From Chryseobacterium sp. KLBC 52 (GTDB taxonomy: Bacteria; Bacteroidota; Bacteroidia; Flavobacteriales; Weeksellaceae), in assembly GCF_003347605.1 (NCBI RefSeq), contig NZ_QDFZ01000003.1, positions 248,001-312,000 on the forward strand: a DNA stretch of 64,000 nt. Reading direction: 5' to 3'. The position numbers and the translations under genes were made by a program. Every line of letters starts with the position of its first letter. Positions within the stretch are counted from its first letter, which is position 1. Shown here piece after piece: positions 34,431-43,997 of the stretch. Below the pieces are notes generated by a model. It did no database searches. It was not told the DNA's origin and saw only the letters and a list, made by a program, of their open reading frames with translations.

Positions 34431-35198
34431 TTATCTTTTTCTCAATTCATCCAGATGATCCCAGATATCATCTTTTTTCTTGTAAGGAAGTTCCATAAAA
34501 TCCTCAGGGTGATTTTCCTTGTATTCCTGCCACAGTTTATCATCCTTTTCACTGTAATAATTCGGAAACTCCCAGATGAATTTTTTCTTCTTTTCGCCGA
34601 CATTTTTAAAGGCAAACGCAATGATACTGCCTACTACAGCTCCTGAAAGATGGGCCTGCCAAGAAATTTTGCTCGGCTCCTGCATGTTGTAAAACAGTTC
34701 TTCGGGAAGCATTCCCCAAACCAAACTGCCATAATAAAGCACAACAAGCATTGAAATTGTGAGCAGCTTTGTGTTCCACTTGAATACCCCGCTGAAGAAA
34801 AGAAAAAAAGCGAGTACATAAACTACGCCACTGGCCCCGATGGTACAAGTGTACATATATTCACCAGTAAGGATATCAATAGGAGGAAGAAGCCATACCA
34901 AAAGTCCTGTTGCCAGCCAGCCGATGATAAAAACTTTATTGGCAACCAATGGATAAAACTGATACAGCAAAAACATAAGTGCTGCTATCGGAATAGAATT
35001 TCCTATAATATGATCAATATTTCCATGTAAAAGGGGAGAAGTAACTACCCCAAGCAATCCCTCGGGTAAGAGAGGAATAATGGCTCCAAAACAGCTTTGA
35101 AAAAAGCCCTGCATTTGTAAAAAATACCCGAACCACATCGCTGAAAGCATCAGCAATGGGTAAATAACCGCTCTTTTGGAAATTGCATTTTTGAACAT
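34431..35198 (-). CDS. Rhomboid-family intramembrane serine protease
   Basis: A 255-residue protein with six or more membrane segments. The catalytic Ser lies in GASGVVY (near residue 124), after YTCTI. The His of the dyad is in SWQAHLSGAVVGSIIAF (near 185), and HGNIDHIIGNSIP carries the conserved His/Asn of the oxyanion region. The C-terminal 50 residues are charged and cytosolic (WEFPNYYSEKDDKLWQ). It cleaves transmembrane substrates within the membrane; the substrate here is unknown. Probably co-transcribed with dprA. Confidence 0.9.
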   Translation of the reverse strand: MFKNAISKRAVIYPLLMLSAMWFGYFLQMQGFFQSCFGAIIPLLPEGLLGVVTSPLLHGNIDHIIGNSIPIAALMFLLYQFYPLVANKVFIIGWLATGLLVWLLPPIDILTGEYMYTCTIGASGVVYVLAFFLFFSGVFKWNTKLLTISMLVVLYYGSLVWGMLPEELFYNMQEPSKISWQAHLSGAVVGSIIAFAFKNVGEKKKKFIWEFPNYYSEKDDKLWQEYKENHPEDFMELPYKKKDDIWDHLDELRKR

Positions 35199-35420
35199 AT
35201 GGATTTTACGTCAAATCAAAAGCCAATAATAAATTTCGGAAAATTTGTCGATGAATTCGTTTCTACCGACCTGATTTTAAGACAAAAGGTATTAAATTTA
35301 ACTTTTGAACTTATTATTTTGGCATTGATTTTATAGAAATATCTTGTTATGAGGTGATTCAGCATATTGAAATTCGATTCTTTTTAAAGCTGAACTTACC
35401 TTTAAAAAAAATTATATTAA

Positions 35421-35428
35421 TATTTTTG
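35421..35428 (+). promoter_or_regulatory. -7 promoter element for the first DUF3078 gene
   Basis: TATTTTTG fits the Bacteroidota TAnnTTTG -7 consensus and ends 21 bases before the ATG at 35450. No clear TTTG -33 partner was found. Confidence 0.4.
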
Positions 35429-35449
35429 CATTGAAAATTATTTAGAGTA

Positions 35450-36376
35450 ATGAAGAAGTTTTTATTGATTCTTTCCTGTTTTATAGGAATATATGCAAGT
35501 GCACAAGAAGAATTGAAAAAAGATTCGGTAGTAGCAGACACCGTAAAATACTGGTCGGTTTTAGGAAAAAATACATTAATGATCAACCAGGCGGCCTTTT
35601 CAAACTGGGTAGGAGGTGGAGCCAATAACGTAGGATGGCTAGCCGGGATCAATTATAATCTGACCTATGAAAAAGACAAAGACCTTTGGGAAAATATCAT
35701 CATTCTAGGGTACGGGCAGAATGATACAAAAGGCCTTGGGATCAGAAAAACACAGGATGTTATCAATATTTCTACCAATTATGGAAGAAAATTTTCAAAA
35801 AGCTGGTATTTCTCCTTAGGAGCTGGTTTGCAATCACAGTTTGCGGCAGGATATGAAGATGGGAATAATCCTGAAGCCAAAAAAATCTCTAATTTTATGG
35901 CACCAGGTTACCTGAACGTCGGGATGGGTATCACGTACAGACCCAATGATGATCTTACGGTAACTTTACGTCCTACCAACGCCAGGTGGACATTTGTATT
36001 GGATAAAGATCTTCAGACAGCAGGGAGCTATGGTTTAAAAAATGACGGAGATACTTCTTTATTGCAATTTGGTTTTCTGGGAACGGCAATGTATAAACTG
36101 AAAATAATGGAAGATATCTACTTAACGAATACTGCTTCTGTCTTTTCAAACTACCTCGATCATCCGGAAAGGCTGGTTCTTGCTTACGGAGCTCTATTGA
36201 ATCTGAAGGTAAATAAATACATATCCTCCAATGTGACCGTAGATTTGCTCTACGATCATAATCAGATAGAAAAAACGCAGTTGAAGCAAACTCTCGGAAT
36301 CGGATTTGCCTATACGCTGGCAAATGGAGTGAAACGTTCTGATCGGAAAGACAGCCAGTGGTGGATCAAAAAATAG
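35450..36376 (+). CDS. DUF3078 protein, first of a tandem pair
   Basis: A 308-residue exported protein (signal peptide MKKFLLILSCFIGIYASAQ). The rest reads as an outer-membrane beta-barrel: many short strands with aromatic ends (WLAGINYNLTYEKDKDLWEN, DVINISTNYGRKF, WYFSLGAGLQSQF, LNVGMGITYRPND), ending in SQWWIKK. DUF3078 has no established function; it is widespread in Bacteroidota. It shares most residues with the protein encoded at 36605-37528, showing a recent tandem duplication. Each copy has its own terminator. Confidence 0.88.
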   Translation: MKKFLLILSCFIGIYASAQEELKKDSVVADTVKYWSVLGKNTLMINQAAFSNWVGGGANNVGWLAGINYNLTYEKDKDLWENIIILGYGQNDTKGLGIRKTQDVINISTNYGRKFSKSWYFSLGAGLQSQFAAGYEDGNNPEAKKISNFMAPGYLNVGMGITYRPNDDLTVTLRPTNARWTFVLDKDLQTAGSYGLKNDGDTSLLQFGFLGTAMYKLKIMEDIYLTNTASVFSNYLDHPERLVLAYGALLNLKVNKYISSNVTVDLLYDHNQIEKTQLKQTLGIGFAYTLANGVKRSDRKDSQWWIKK

Positions 36377-36401
36377 TTTAGAATTCGTTTATTATAAATA
36401 C

Positions 36402-36430
36402 AAACACTTCAGAAATGAAGTGTTTTTTTC
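36402..36430 (+). terminator. Terminator of the first DUF3078 gene
   Basis: AAACACTTCA (36402-36411), GAAA loop, TGAAGTGTTT (36416-36425), then a T-run. Confidence 0.88.
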
Positions 36431-36581
36431 TTTACGAAATTCTGTATTTTTAAGTTGACTTAAGTTTGGTGGGTAATTATTTCGTTTTCAAGTGGTTTAT
36501 TTTCAATTTGTTATACGTCTGGTTTTAATTATGTTAAATTCATTTTAAAGTGAATTTTATGATGGCGTAAATTATTATTTA

Positions 36582-36589
36582 TACATTTG
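36582..36589 (+). promoter_or_regulatory. -7 promoter element for the second DUF3078 gene
   Basis: TACATTTG fits the Bacteroidota TAnnTTTG consensus, 15 bases before the ATG at 36605. No clear -33 TTTG was found. Confidence 0.4.
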
Positions 36590-36604
36590 TAATAAATCAA
36601 CATT

Positions 36605-37528
36605 ATGAAAAAACTTTTATTGATCAGTTCTATCTCTTTTGGGGCTGTAGCATTCGCTCAGGAGGCTAAGACAGAAGCTCCGGCATCAGACACCGTTAAA
36701 GCATGGTCTATTCAGGGACAAAATACATTAATGCTTAACCAGGCTGCGTTTTCAAACTGGGTAGGAGGTGGAGCCAACAACGTAGGGTGGCTTGCTGGTG
36801 TTAATTACAACCTTACATATGAAAAAGGGAAAGATCTTTGGGAAAATATCATTATCCTGGGTTACGGGCAAAATAATACGCAGGGAACCGGAGTAAGAAA
36901 GACTCAGGATGTTATTAACCTATCTACAAACTATGGTAGAGAATTTGCCAAGCATTGGTATTTGTCTGCAGGTGCAGGGCTTCAGACTCAGTTTGCTCCG
37001 GGTTATGAAGATGGAAATAATCCTGATGCCAAAAAGATTTCTAATTTCATGGCTCCCGGATATCTGAGTGTAGGAGCTGGGGTTACTTACCGCCCCAATG
37101 ATAATCTTACCGTGACTTTACGTCCTGCGAATGCAAGATGGACTTTTGTATTAGACGATGATCTTCAGAAAGCGGGAACTTATGGTCTTAAAAATGATGG
37201 CGACTCTTCTCTTTTCCAATTCGGTTTCCTGGGAACAGCAATGTATAAGCTGAAAATTATGGAGAACATTACCTTGCTGAATACGGCTTCTGTATTCTCA
37301 AATTATCTCGACCATCCGGAAAGACTGGTTCTTGGATACAGCGGGGTTTTAAGCATGAAGATCAATAAATATATTTCTACCAACGTTACTCTGGACCTTT
37401 TGTATGATCATAATCAGATATGGAAGACCCAGTTGAAGCAGACTTTAGGCGTAGGATTGGCTTATAATTTTGATAACGGTAAGAAACGTTCAGAAAATAA
37501 AGATAACCAAAGCTGGTTGAAAAAATAA
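36605..37528 (+). CDS. DUF3078 protein, second of a tandem pair
   Basis: A 307-residue exported barrel-like protein (signal peptide MKKLLLISSISFGAVAFAQ), nearly superimposable on the 308-residue protein upstream. Both share SNWVGGGANNVGWLAG, NLTYEKxKDLWENIIILGYGQN and FSNYLDHPERLVL. Differences concentrate at the N-terminus (EAKTEAPASDTVKAWS) and at surface positions. Separate promoter and terminator signals suggest independent expression of the two copies. Function unknown. Confidence 0.88.
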   Translation: MKKLLLISSISFGAVAFAQEAKTEAPASDTVKAWSIQGQNTLMLNQAAFSNWVGGGANNVGWLAGVNYNLTYEKGKDLWENIIILGYGQNNTQGTGVRKTQDVINLSTNYGREFAKHWYLSAGAGLQTQFAPGYEDGNNPDAKKISNFMAPGYLSVGAGVTYRPNDNLTVTLRPANARWTFVLDDDLQKAGTYGLKNDGDSSLFQFGFLGTAMYKLKIMENITLLNTASVFSNYLDHPERLVLGYSGVLSMKINKYISTNVTLDLLYDHNQIWKTQLKQTLGVGLAYNFDNGKKRSENKDNQSWLKK

Positions 37529-37556
37529 GACAGAAATACAATCTGTGATACAATAA

Positions 37557-37583
37557 AAAAGCACTTCAAATGAAGTGCTTTCT
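37557..37583. terminator. Bidirectional terminator between DUF3078 and sufD
   Basis: AAAAGCACTTC (37557-37567) pairs with GAAGTGCTTT (37572-37581) across a short loop, with an A-run before and T-rich bases after. It can serve the converging genes on both strands. Confidence 0.75.
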
Positions 37584-37600
37584 TTATCAATATATAAGTT

Positions 37601-38908
37601 TTAAAATTCTATATCAACTCCCAATTTCTCAGCTAATAGCTTGGAAATTTTCTCTTTTAGAGGTTCTATATCAATATTCTGCATAGCATCATTCGCGAAA
37701 GCATATAAAAGTAATGCCTGAGCTTCTTTTTTCGAAATTCCTCTGGCTCTCAGATAGAATAAAGCATCTTCATTCAATTGTCCTACTGTACATCCGTGAG
37801 AACATTTTACATCGTCTGCAAAAATTTCTAACTGAGGTTTTGTATCAATACTTGCCCCTTCGCTTAGCAATACATTGTTGTTTTGCTGATAAGCATTTGT
37901 CTTCTGAGCAATCTTGTCCACAAAAACTTTTCCATTGAAAACTCCGTGAGCATTCCCGTCAAAGATTCCTTTGTAGTTCTGGTAACTTTCACAGTTCGGG
38001 AAGTTATGGTGAACCGCTGTATGGTGATCTACCAACTGATCTTTCCCGATAATGGTGATTCCGTTCATGAATGAATTGATATTGGATCCATTATGAATAA
38101 AATCAAGGTTGTTTCTTACCAGTTTACCTCCGAAGGAGAACGTATTTACCGTTGTTAAACTATCTTTTTCCTGTCTTGCGAAAGTATTGTCGATAAGATA
38201 GGTTGTGTTGTTATCGTTCTGAAGTTTGTGCCAGTCAGCCTTTGCATTAGGGTAGGTAAAGATCTCCGTTACAGAGTTTGTTAACACATAAGTGCTGTCA
38301 AAATTGTGATGGCTTTCAATGACCTCTACTTTAGCTCCTTCTTCTACGATCAAAAGGTTTCTTGTATTGTAAAACGTGTTTTCTTCCTGGTTCTGAGAAA
38401 TGTAAAAAACGTGGATTGGCTTTTCAATCACTACATTTTTAGGAACTTTAAGGAAGAATCCATATTTGCAGTAAGCAAGGTTCAGGTTCGTAAAAGCCTG
38501 TTCTTTGGAAGCAATCGTATTGAAATACTTTTCAAAAACCTCTTTATGCTTCTCATCATTCAATGCATAATTGAAAGAAAGGAATTCTACATTCTCAATA
38601 GAAACTTTAGATAACTCCTTGTGAAGCTTACCGTTTACAAAAACAATCCAATCAAAATTTTCTTCCCCAAGGTGCAGTTCATCAAACTGCTCTTTAGTGA
38701 TATTGTGGCTCTCTTTCGGGAAGAAGTTGTAGCTTTTTTCCGTGATTTCCTTTAGATTGGTATATTTATATTCTTCGTCTTTTTTTGTCGGAAAACCAAT
38801 GTTGGCAAATCTTTGAAGAGCTGCTTTTCTGCTTTCATCAAGAAACCTGTGACGAAGACTCTCCAAAAATTCATTATGGTTCTCTATAATTTGTTCTTTT
38901 AATGCCAT
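37601..38908 (-). CDS. sufD: Fe-S cluster assembly protein SufD
   Basis: A 435-residue SufD from ATG 38908 (MALKEQIIENHNEFLESLRH); an in-frame start 27 bases upstream is possible. The N-terminal helical part has FANIGFPTKKDEEYKYTNL, followed by a parallel beta-helix. The family C-terminus includes HHNFPNCESYQNYKGIFDGNAHGVFNGKV, with the conserved 'yKgi..g.a.gvF.G.v' motif (cited in part). KCSHGCTVGQLNEDALFYLRARGIS (cited in part) carries the conserved Cys/His. With SufB and SufC it forms the SufBC2D scaffold. Last gene of the suf cluster in this window; no sufS or sufE is seen. Confidence 0.94.
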   Translation of the reverse strand: MALKEQIIENHNEFLESLRHRFLDESRKAALQRFANIGFPTKKDEEYKYTNLKEITEKSYNFFPKESHNITKEQFDELHLGEENFDWIVFVNGKLHKELSKVSIENVEFLSFNYALNDEKHKEVFEKYFNTIASKEQAFTNLNLAYCKYGFFLKVPKNVVIEKPIHVFYISQNQEENTFYNTRNLLIVEEGAKVEVIESHHNFDSTYVLTNSVTEIFTYPNAKADWHKLQNDNNTTYLIDNTFARQEKDSLTTVNTFSFGGKLVRNNLDFIHNGSNINSFMNGITIIGKDQLVDHHTAVHHNFPNCESYQNYKGIFDGNAHGVFNGKVFVDKIAQKTNAYQQNNNVLLSEGASIDTKPQLEIFADDVKCSHGCTVGQLNEDALFYLRARGISKKEAQALLLYAFANDAMQNIDIEPLKEKISKLLAEKLGVDIEF

Positions 38909-39067
38909 TACTGGTATATCTGTGGTTTGCACCATTTTTTCTTTTTTTTTGAACTAAAATATTGTTATTCCGAGGAATAGGAATCCAATTTTTACTTTAG
39001 AGATTCATATTTGCTGCACTTCATAAATGGTTGCCATAATTTCAAATCTCAAATAGTAAATTTCAAA

Positions 39068-39811
39068 TTAATTTAAAAGCCAGTCGTAACCTTTTTCTTC
39101 AAGTTCTAATGCTAAAGACTTGTCACCTGTTTTGATGATTTTTCCATCTGCTAAAACGTGAACGAAATCAGGCTGAATATAGTTAAGCAATCTTTGATAG
39201 TGGGTAATCAAAAGAACTGCATTTCCTTCATTTTTAAAGTAGTTCACTCCATCTGCAACGATTCTTAAGGCATCAATATCCAATCCTGAATCGGTTTCAT
39301 CAAGGATAGCTAATTTAGGATTAAGCATCATCATCTGGAAGATCTCATTTCTTTTCTTTTCACCTCCGGAGAATCCCTCGTTCAATGATCTTGAAAGGAA
39401 ATCTTTTTTGATCCCCAGCTTTTCAGACTTCTCGCGGATTAACGCAAGCATTTCTTTTGCCGGCATTTCTTCCAGTCCGTTGGCTTTTCTCGTCTCGTTC
39501 AAAGCAGCTTTGATAAAGTTCGTTACAGAAACTCCCGGAATTTCCACTGGATACTGGAAAGAAAGGAAAATCCCTTTGTGAGCTCTATCTTCAGGAGCAT
39601 CTTCGCTGATGTCTTCTCCCTGGAAAAGAATCTCTCCACCAGTTACCTCGTAATCTTCTTTTCCTGCGATTACAGAAGAAAGGGTAGATTTACCAGCTCC
39701 GTTGGGTCCCATGATCGCGTGAACTTCGCCCGGCTTTATTTCAAGATTAATACCTTTTAATATTTCTGCGCCATCTTCAATTTTGGCGTGAAGGTCTTTA
39801 ATTTGTAACAT
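39068..39811 (-). CDS. sufC: Fe-S cluster assembly ATPase SufC
   Basis: A 247-residue ABC-type ATPase from ATG 39811 ([14 protein letters not shown]). The frame extends upstream to 39865, but the extra residues are not family-like. Walker [10 protein letters not shown] (about 35-43), Q-loop [14 protein letters not shown] signature FSGGEKKR, Walker [15 protein letters not shown] and switch His ITHYQRLL are all intact. It energises cluster assembly on SufBD. It lies 159 bases upstream of the sufD start and 240 bases downstream of sufB. Confidence 0.95.
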   Translation of the reverse strand: MLQIKDLHAKIEDGAEILKGINLEIKPGEVHAIMGPNGAGKSTLSSVIAGKEDYEVTGGEILFQGEDISEDAPEDRAHKGIFLSFQYPVEIPGVSVTNFIKAALNETRKANGLEEMPAKEMLALIREKSEKLGIKKDFLSRSLNEGFSGGEKKRNEIFQMMMLNPKLAILDETDSGLDIDALRIVADGVNYFKNEGNAVLLITHYQRLLNYIQPDFVHVLADGKIIKTGDKSLALELEEKGYDWLLN

Positions 39812-40051
39812 TCTTGCTAACTTTTGCTTTTTATAATTGTATGAGCTTCTTTCCTTTATATACACATCGTCTTTATATGGGATTTTTCCTCAATAGACGG
39901 ACAGAAGCTTTTTATATTTTATGTTTATAATAATCTTCAATGAAGACTATAACTTATATTTCCCTTTAATGGTTGATCATCGGATAAAAACTCTGAAAAC
40001 CTTGCCTTTAAATCAGTTTGTTTTTATCTGAAGGGTTCTTTTTTGATGATA

Positions 40052-41500
40052 TTATCCTACAGAACCTTCTAATGAAATCTCTAGTAATTTCTGAGCTTCA
40101 ATAGCAAATTCCATTGGAAGCTTGTTCAAAACTTCTTTGCTGAAACCATTCACAATCAGAGCAATGGCTCTTTCAGTATCAATCCCTCTCTGGTTACAGT
40201 AGAAAATCTGATCTTCTCCGATTTTTGAAGTCGTTGCCTCGTGCTCTAACTGTGCCGTAGGATCTTTGATTTCAATATAAGGGAAAGTATGAGCTCCACA
40301 TTCATTACCCATCAATAAAGAGTCACACTGTGAGAAGTTTCTTGCTCCTTTTGCAGAAGGCATTACCTTCACCTGTCCTCTGTATGAGTTTTGTGATTTC
40401 CCTGCAGAAATACCTTTTGAAATAATCGTTGATTTGGTATTCTTTCCGATGTGGATCATTTTTGTTCCTGTATCTGCATACTGGTGGTTGTTGGTAACTG
40501 CAATAGAGTAGAATTCTCCGATAGAATTGTCTCCTTTAAGGATACAAGACGGATATTTCCATGTTACTGCAGAACCTGTTTCTACCTGTGTCCAAGAGAT
40601 TTTTGCATTTCTTTCGCAAAGTCCTCTTTTCGTTACAAAGTTGAATACACCTCCTTTTCCTTCTTCATTACCAGGATACCAGTTCTGAACCGTTGAATAC
40701 TTGATCTCGGCATTGTCTAAAGCAATAAGCTCTACAACAGCTGCGTGAAGCTGGTTTTCATCTCTTGATGGTGCTGTACATCCTTCAAGATAAGAAACAT
40801 AACTTCCTTCATCAGCAACAAGAAGCGTTCTTTCAAACTGTCCTGTTCCTGCCTGGTTGATACGGAAATAAGTGGAAAGTTCCATAGGGCATTTTACCCC
40901 TTTAGGAATATAACAGAAACTTCCGTCAGAAAATACTGCGGAATTCAATGCTGCATAAAAGTTATCTCCTCTCGGAACTACTTTTCCAAGATATTTTCTT
41001 ACTAAATCAGGGTGGTTTTTAATAGCCTCAGAGATGGAGCAGAAAATAATTCCTTTCTCTGCCAATGTATCCTGGAAAGTGGTTTTCACAGAAACTGAGT
41101 CCATTACGATATCTACGGCAACTCCGGAAAGTCTTTTTTGCTCTTCGATATTAATCCCTAGCTTTGCGAATGTCTTCAACAACTCAGGATCTACTTCGTC
41201 AAGACTTGCCAGTTCTGGCTTTACTTTAGGAGCAGCGTAGTAACGGATTGCCTGAAAATCTGGTTTTTCATATTTGATATTGGCCCATTCAGGCTCTACC
41301 ATTTTCTGCCAGATTTTGAAAGATTCCAATCGCCATTCAGTCATCCATTCCGGTTCTTCTTTTTTAGCAGAGATCGCACGGATGATGTCCTCATTTAAAC
41401 CAGTAGGGAAATCTTCATAATCAATCTTCGTTTCCCAACCGAATTCATATTTTTTATTTTCTAGATCGACTCTTAAATCGTCTTCTGTATATTTACTCAT
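40052..41500 (-). CDS. sufB: Fe-S cluster assembly scaffold SufB
   Basis: A 482-residue SufB. Family stretches: [64 protein letters not shown] (about 196-237, cited in part); [20 protein letters not shown]; the C-terminal [20 protein letters not shown] with the cluster-ligand Cys; and [16 protein letters not shown]. It is the main scaffold on which the nascent cluster forms. A 240-base gap to sufC with no clear terminator suggests one transcript or an internal promoter. Confidence 0.95.
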   Translation of the reverse strand: MSKYTEDDLRVDLENKKYEFGWETKIDYEDFPTGLNEDIIRAISAKKEEPEWMTEWRLESFKIWQKMVEPEWANIKYEKPDFQAIRYYAAPKVKPELASLDEVDPELLKTFAKLGINIEEQKRLSGVAVDIVMDSVSVKTTFQDTLAEKGIIFCSISEAIKNHPDLVRKYLGKVVPRGDNFYAALNSAVFSDGSFCYIPKGVKCPMELSTYFRINQAGTGQFERTLLVADEGSYVSYLEGCTAPSRDENQLHAAVVELIALDNAEIKYSTVQNWYPGNEEGKGGVFNFVTKRGLCERNAKISWTQVETGSAVTWKYPSCILKGDNSIGEFYSIAVTNNHQYADTGTKMIHIGKNTKSTIISKGISAGKSQNSYRGQVKVMPSAKGARNFSQCDSLLMGNECGAHTFPYIEIKDPTAQLEHEATTSKIGEDQIFYCNQRGIDTERAIALIVNGFSKEVLNKLPMEFAIEAQKLLEISLEGSVG

Positions 41501-41510
41501 TACTTTTTTT

Positions 41511-41565
41511 TAGATTTCAGATTTTAGATTTCAGAATTCAGAATAGCTCTGAGGTCTGAAATCTA
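41511..41565. repeat. TAGATTTCAGA direct and inverted repeat
   Basis: TAGATTTCAGA occurs at 41511-41521 and 41525-41535, and as the perfect inverted copy TCTGAAATCTA at 41555-41565. It sits in the gap between the A-type carrier gene and sufB. Related words (CAAATCTCAAATAGTAAATTTCAAA) occur at 39040-39066, between sufC and sufD. The repeat resembles a small dispersed intergenic repeat. Confidence 0.6.
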
Positions 41566-41583
41566 GGATCTAATGTCTTTTCT

Positions 41584-41913
41584 CTAAAGACTAAATGATT
41601 CCCCGCATCCGCATGTTCTGGATGCATTCGGGTTGTTAAAAACAAACCCTTTTCCGTTCAATCCTCCTGAATACTCAAGAGTTGTTCCTGCTAAATAAAG
41701 GATGGATTTTTTATCTATAATAATTTTAATGTTATTATCTTCAAAAATCTGATCTGTGTCTGTTTTTTGGTTATCAAACTTTAAAACATACTCTAAACCA
41801 GAGCATCCGCCGCTTTTCACCCCTACTCTTATATAATCTTCAGCAGGGTTAAAACCATCTTCCGTCATTAACTGGATGGCTTTCTCCTTTGCATAGTCTG
41901 ATACTTTTATCAT
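41584..41913 (-). CDS. A-type Fe-S carrier protein (SufA/IscA/HesB family)
   Basis: A 109-residue protein with the three invariant Cys of A-type carriers: KSGGCSGLEYVL (near residue 36) and the C-terminal CGCGESF (near 102-108). It accepts clusters from the scaffold and delivers them to apo-proteins. It is the first gene of the suf cluster and follows a near-perfect Bacteroidota promoter (41942-41973). The family cannot be split into SufA, IscA or ErpA by sequence alone; the suf context favours SufA. Confidence 0.93.
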   Translation of the reverse strand: MIKVSDYAKEKAIQLMTEDGFNPAEDYIRVGVKSGGCSGLEYVLKFDNQKTDTDQIFEDNNIKIIIDKKSILYLAGTTLEYSGGLNGKGFVFNNPNASRTCGCGESFSL

Positions 41914-41941
41914 TGTATTTATTTAGAATGATTTAATGATG

Positions 41942-41973
41942 CAAAAATACAAACTAATTTCCGCAATCTCAAA
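41942..41973 (-). promoter_or_regulatory. Promoter of the suf cluster
   Basis: On the minus strand: TTTG (41973-41970), 20-base spacer, TATTTTTG (41949-41942). This matches the Bacteroidota housekeeping consensus TTTG / TAnnTTTG. It ends 28 bases before the carrier-protein ATG. Confidence 0.7.
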
Positions 41974-42125
41974 TCGAAGATATCTATTTTAATGATTCTG
42001 ATATTAATAGCAATATCTGATAAGATAAATTATGTTAAAAAATGATAATTTTAGCCCTTCAATGTGAAGATTTCATTAAGGATTTAACCTTGAATCTTAT
42101 TTTCGATCTATAAAGAAAATTGGTA

Positions 42126-43064
42126 ATGAAACAAAAAATAATAGTTTTTTTTGTGTTGTTTTTCACCATTGTATCCTATGGACAAACTACCAGATTTGTT
42201 TATGAAACCTTGGTAAATCCGGATTCTATCAATCTGGTAAGTATGAAAAGCGAGAGAACTTTTCTGGATGTTAAAGGAGATCGTTCCTTATTCATCAGTG
42301 AAAATAAATTGAAAAGAGACTCTCTTTTTGCAGAATTAAGGTCAGAAATAAAAGAAAATAAAAAAGAGGAAAAAGATTTTTCAAAAATGGAAGGAAAAAA
42401 ACATTTTGAACCTACATTTTTTGAATATTTCATTACCAAGACCATTCCGGATCAGAAAGTATATTATTATGAGAAGGCTTCCGGAAAACAGATTTATTAC
42501 CAGGAAGACAGACCTGTCAAATGGGAGGTAACTAATGTTGTGGAGAAACAGAATGGATATTCCGCCCAAAAAGCAGTTGCCGGGTTTGGAGGAAGAGTCT
42601 GGACAGCCTGGTTTACCAAAGAAATTCCATTGTCTGACGGTCCTTACAAGTTTTCAGGATTGCCAGGACTAATTGTAAAACTGGAGGATGATAAAGGAGA
42701 CTATAAATTTGATCTTGTGAAAAAGCTCACGATTAAAAATGCTTTTGAAGAACAGATACATTCTGATGCCAAGCAAAGTACAAGAATTAATTTCCATGGG
42801 GATAAAGCTGCTCTTGAACTGGAATTCGGTAAAAACAAAAAAGCGATGGCCGGAAATATGAATTTCGGAGGCGGAAAACATGGCGGCGGAATGAATGGGG
42901 GAGGAATGAGCGGTAGCGGAATGAGAGGCGGCGGCCACGGAGGTGGTGGAATGCACAGAGGCGGAATGGGTGGAGACAATCAGGGAATGCCGATGTCACA
43001 AGGCCCCTCTGTAGAAACTCCTTCTTTTACCAATACAGTACAGAACCCAATTGAATTAAAATAA
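42126..43064 (+). CDS. GLPGLI family protein with Gly/Met/His-rich tail
   Basis: A 312-residue exported protein from ATG 42126 (MKQKIIVFFVLFFTIVSYGQ); a TTG two codons earlier is less likely. The GLPGLI signature is YKFSGLPGLIVKLEDDKGDYKF (about residues 176-197, cited in part), preceded by GGRVWTAWFTKEIPLSDGPY. Residues about 243-292 are extraordinarily rich in Gly, Met and His (GGGKHGGGMNGGG ... GGGHGGGGMHRGGMGG), a composition that can bind copper. The protein ends NPIELK. The GLPGLI family has no assigned function; homologues often sit near TonB-dependent receptors. Twelve bases precede the next, paralogous gene. Confidence 0.85.
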   Translation: MKQKIIVFFVLFFTIVSYGQTTRFVYETLVNPDSINLVSMKSERTFLDVKGDRSLFISENKLKRDSLFAELRSEIKENKKEEKDFSKMEGKKHFEPTFFEYFITKTIPDQKVYYYEKASGKQIYYQEDRPVKWEVTNVVEKQNGYSAQKAVAGFGGRVWTAWFTKEIPLSDGPYKFSGLPGLIVKLEDDKGDYKFDLVKKLTIKNAFEEQIHSDAKQSTRINFHGDKAALELEFGKNKKAMAGNMNFGGGKHGGGMNGGGMSGSGMRGGGHGGGGMHRGGMGGDNQGMPMSQGPSVETPSFTNTVQNPIELK

Positions 43065-43076
43065 ATAAAAATATAA

Positions 43077-43931
43077 ATGAAAAAATTAGGTATTATCGCA
43101 TTGGCACTCTTCATACAGAATGTTTCTGCACAGACTAACAGGTTTGTGTATCAGGTGACTATGAAGCCTGATGCTGAAAATAAAACAGATATCAAGACTG
43201 AAAATGCTTATCTGGATATTTCTCCGGAAAAGTCAGTGTTTTATTCTGAAAACAGAATCAAAAGAGACTCTATTATGCAAAAAGCATTTCAGGGTGGAGG
43301 AGGAAGAGGAAGTATCAACAGAGATCAGATGGAAGGATTGAGAACGAATATCAGCTATTCCATTGAAAAAGATAAAACAAATCAAAAGACCTATTTTAAA
43401 GACAGAATCGGACGAGATCTCTATTCTTATGAAGAAGACAGACCTCTGAACTGGAAAATTGAATCAGAAACGAGAAAAATTGGTGAATACAAAGTTCAGA
43501 AAGCTGAAACCGATTTTGGAGGAAGAAAATGGACCGCATGGTTTACCACAGATCTTCCTTATCAGGACGGACCTTATAAATTCGGAGGACTTCCGGGACT
43601 GATTGTAAAAGTGGAAGATGATAAAGGAGATTATTCTTTTGATCTCATGAAAAACTATAAAATTGCTGAGTTTCCGACGTTGAACCAGTTTGGAAATACT
43701 TTAAAAGTAAAAAGAACAGATTATTTAAAGCAGCAGCAAAAGTTCAAGACTGATCCAATGTCATTCATGAGTCAGAGTGCAGTTGGTATCAGCGCTCCGA
43801 TGAGAGTAGGTGGAGGAGGAAGGGGCCCTGGAGGCGGAGGGAATCAGAATCCTGCCGATATGAGAAAGAGAATGGAGGAAAGGGTAAAAGAAGAAGCCAA
43901 GAAAAATTCTAATCCAATCGAATTGCAATAA
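43077..43931 (+). CDS. GLPGLI family protein, second of a pair
   Basis: A 284-residue exported paralogue of the upstream protein. The signal peptide MKKLGIIALALFIQNVSAQ is followed by TNRFVYQVTMKPDAENKTD, matching TTRFVYETLVNPDS upstream. The signature is YKFGGLPGLIVKVEDDKGDYSF (about 164-185, cited in part). The C-terminus has a shorter Gly-rich stretch (GGGGRGPGGGGNQ) without the Met/His richness and ends NPIELQ, like the partner's NPIELK. The pair form one operon with a shared terminator. Confidence 0.88.
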   Translation: MKKLGIIALALFIQNVSAQTNRFVYQVTMKPDAENKTDIKTENAYLDISPEKSVFYSENRIKRDSIMQKAFQGGGGRGSINRDQMEGLRTNISYSIEKDKTNQKTYFKDRIGRDLYSYEEDRPLNWKIESETRKIGEYKVQKAETDFGGRKWTAWFTTDLPYQDGPYKFGGLPGLIVKVEDDKGDYSFDLMKNYKIAEFPTLNQFGNTLKVKRTDYLKQQQKFKTDPMSFMSQSAVGISAPMRVGGGGRGPGGGGNQNPADMRKRMEERVKEEAKKNSNPIELQ

Positions 43932-43934
43932 ACA

Positions 43935-43972
43935 AAAAATGCGGTCTTAAGCTAAGACCGCATTTTATTTTA
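43935..43972 (+). terminator. Terminator of the GLPGLI operon
   Basis: AAATGCGGTCTTA (43938-43949 region) pairs with TAAGACCGCATTT (43953-43965), followed by TATTTTA. The A-run before it allows function on the minus strand for the converging metallopeptidase gene. Confidence 0.85.
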
Positions 43973-43997
43973 TATCATTACAATAATTGTAGTAAAA

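Noticed and set aside
42669..42999. Pro/His-rich minus-strand frames opposite the Gly/Met/His-rich tail
   Set aside because: Direct antisense of GGA/ATG-rich codons; no independent support.
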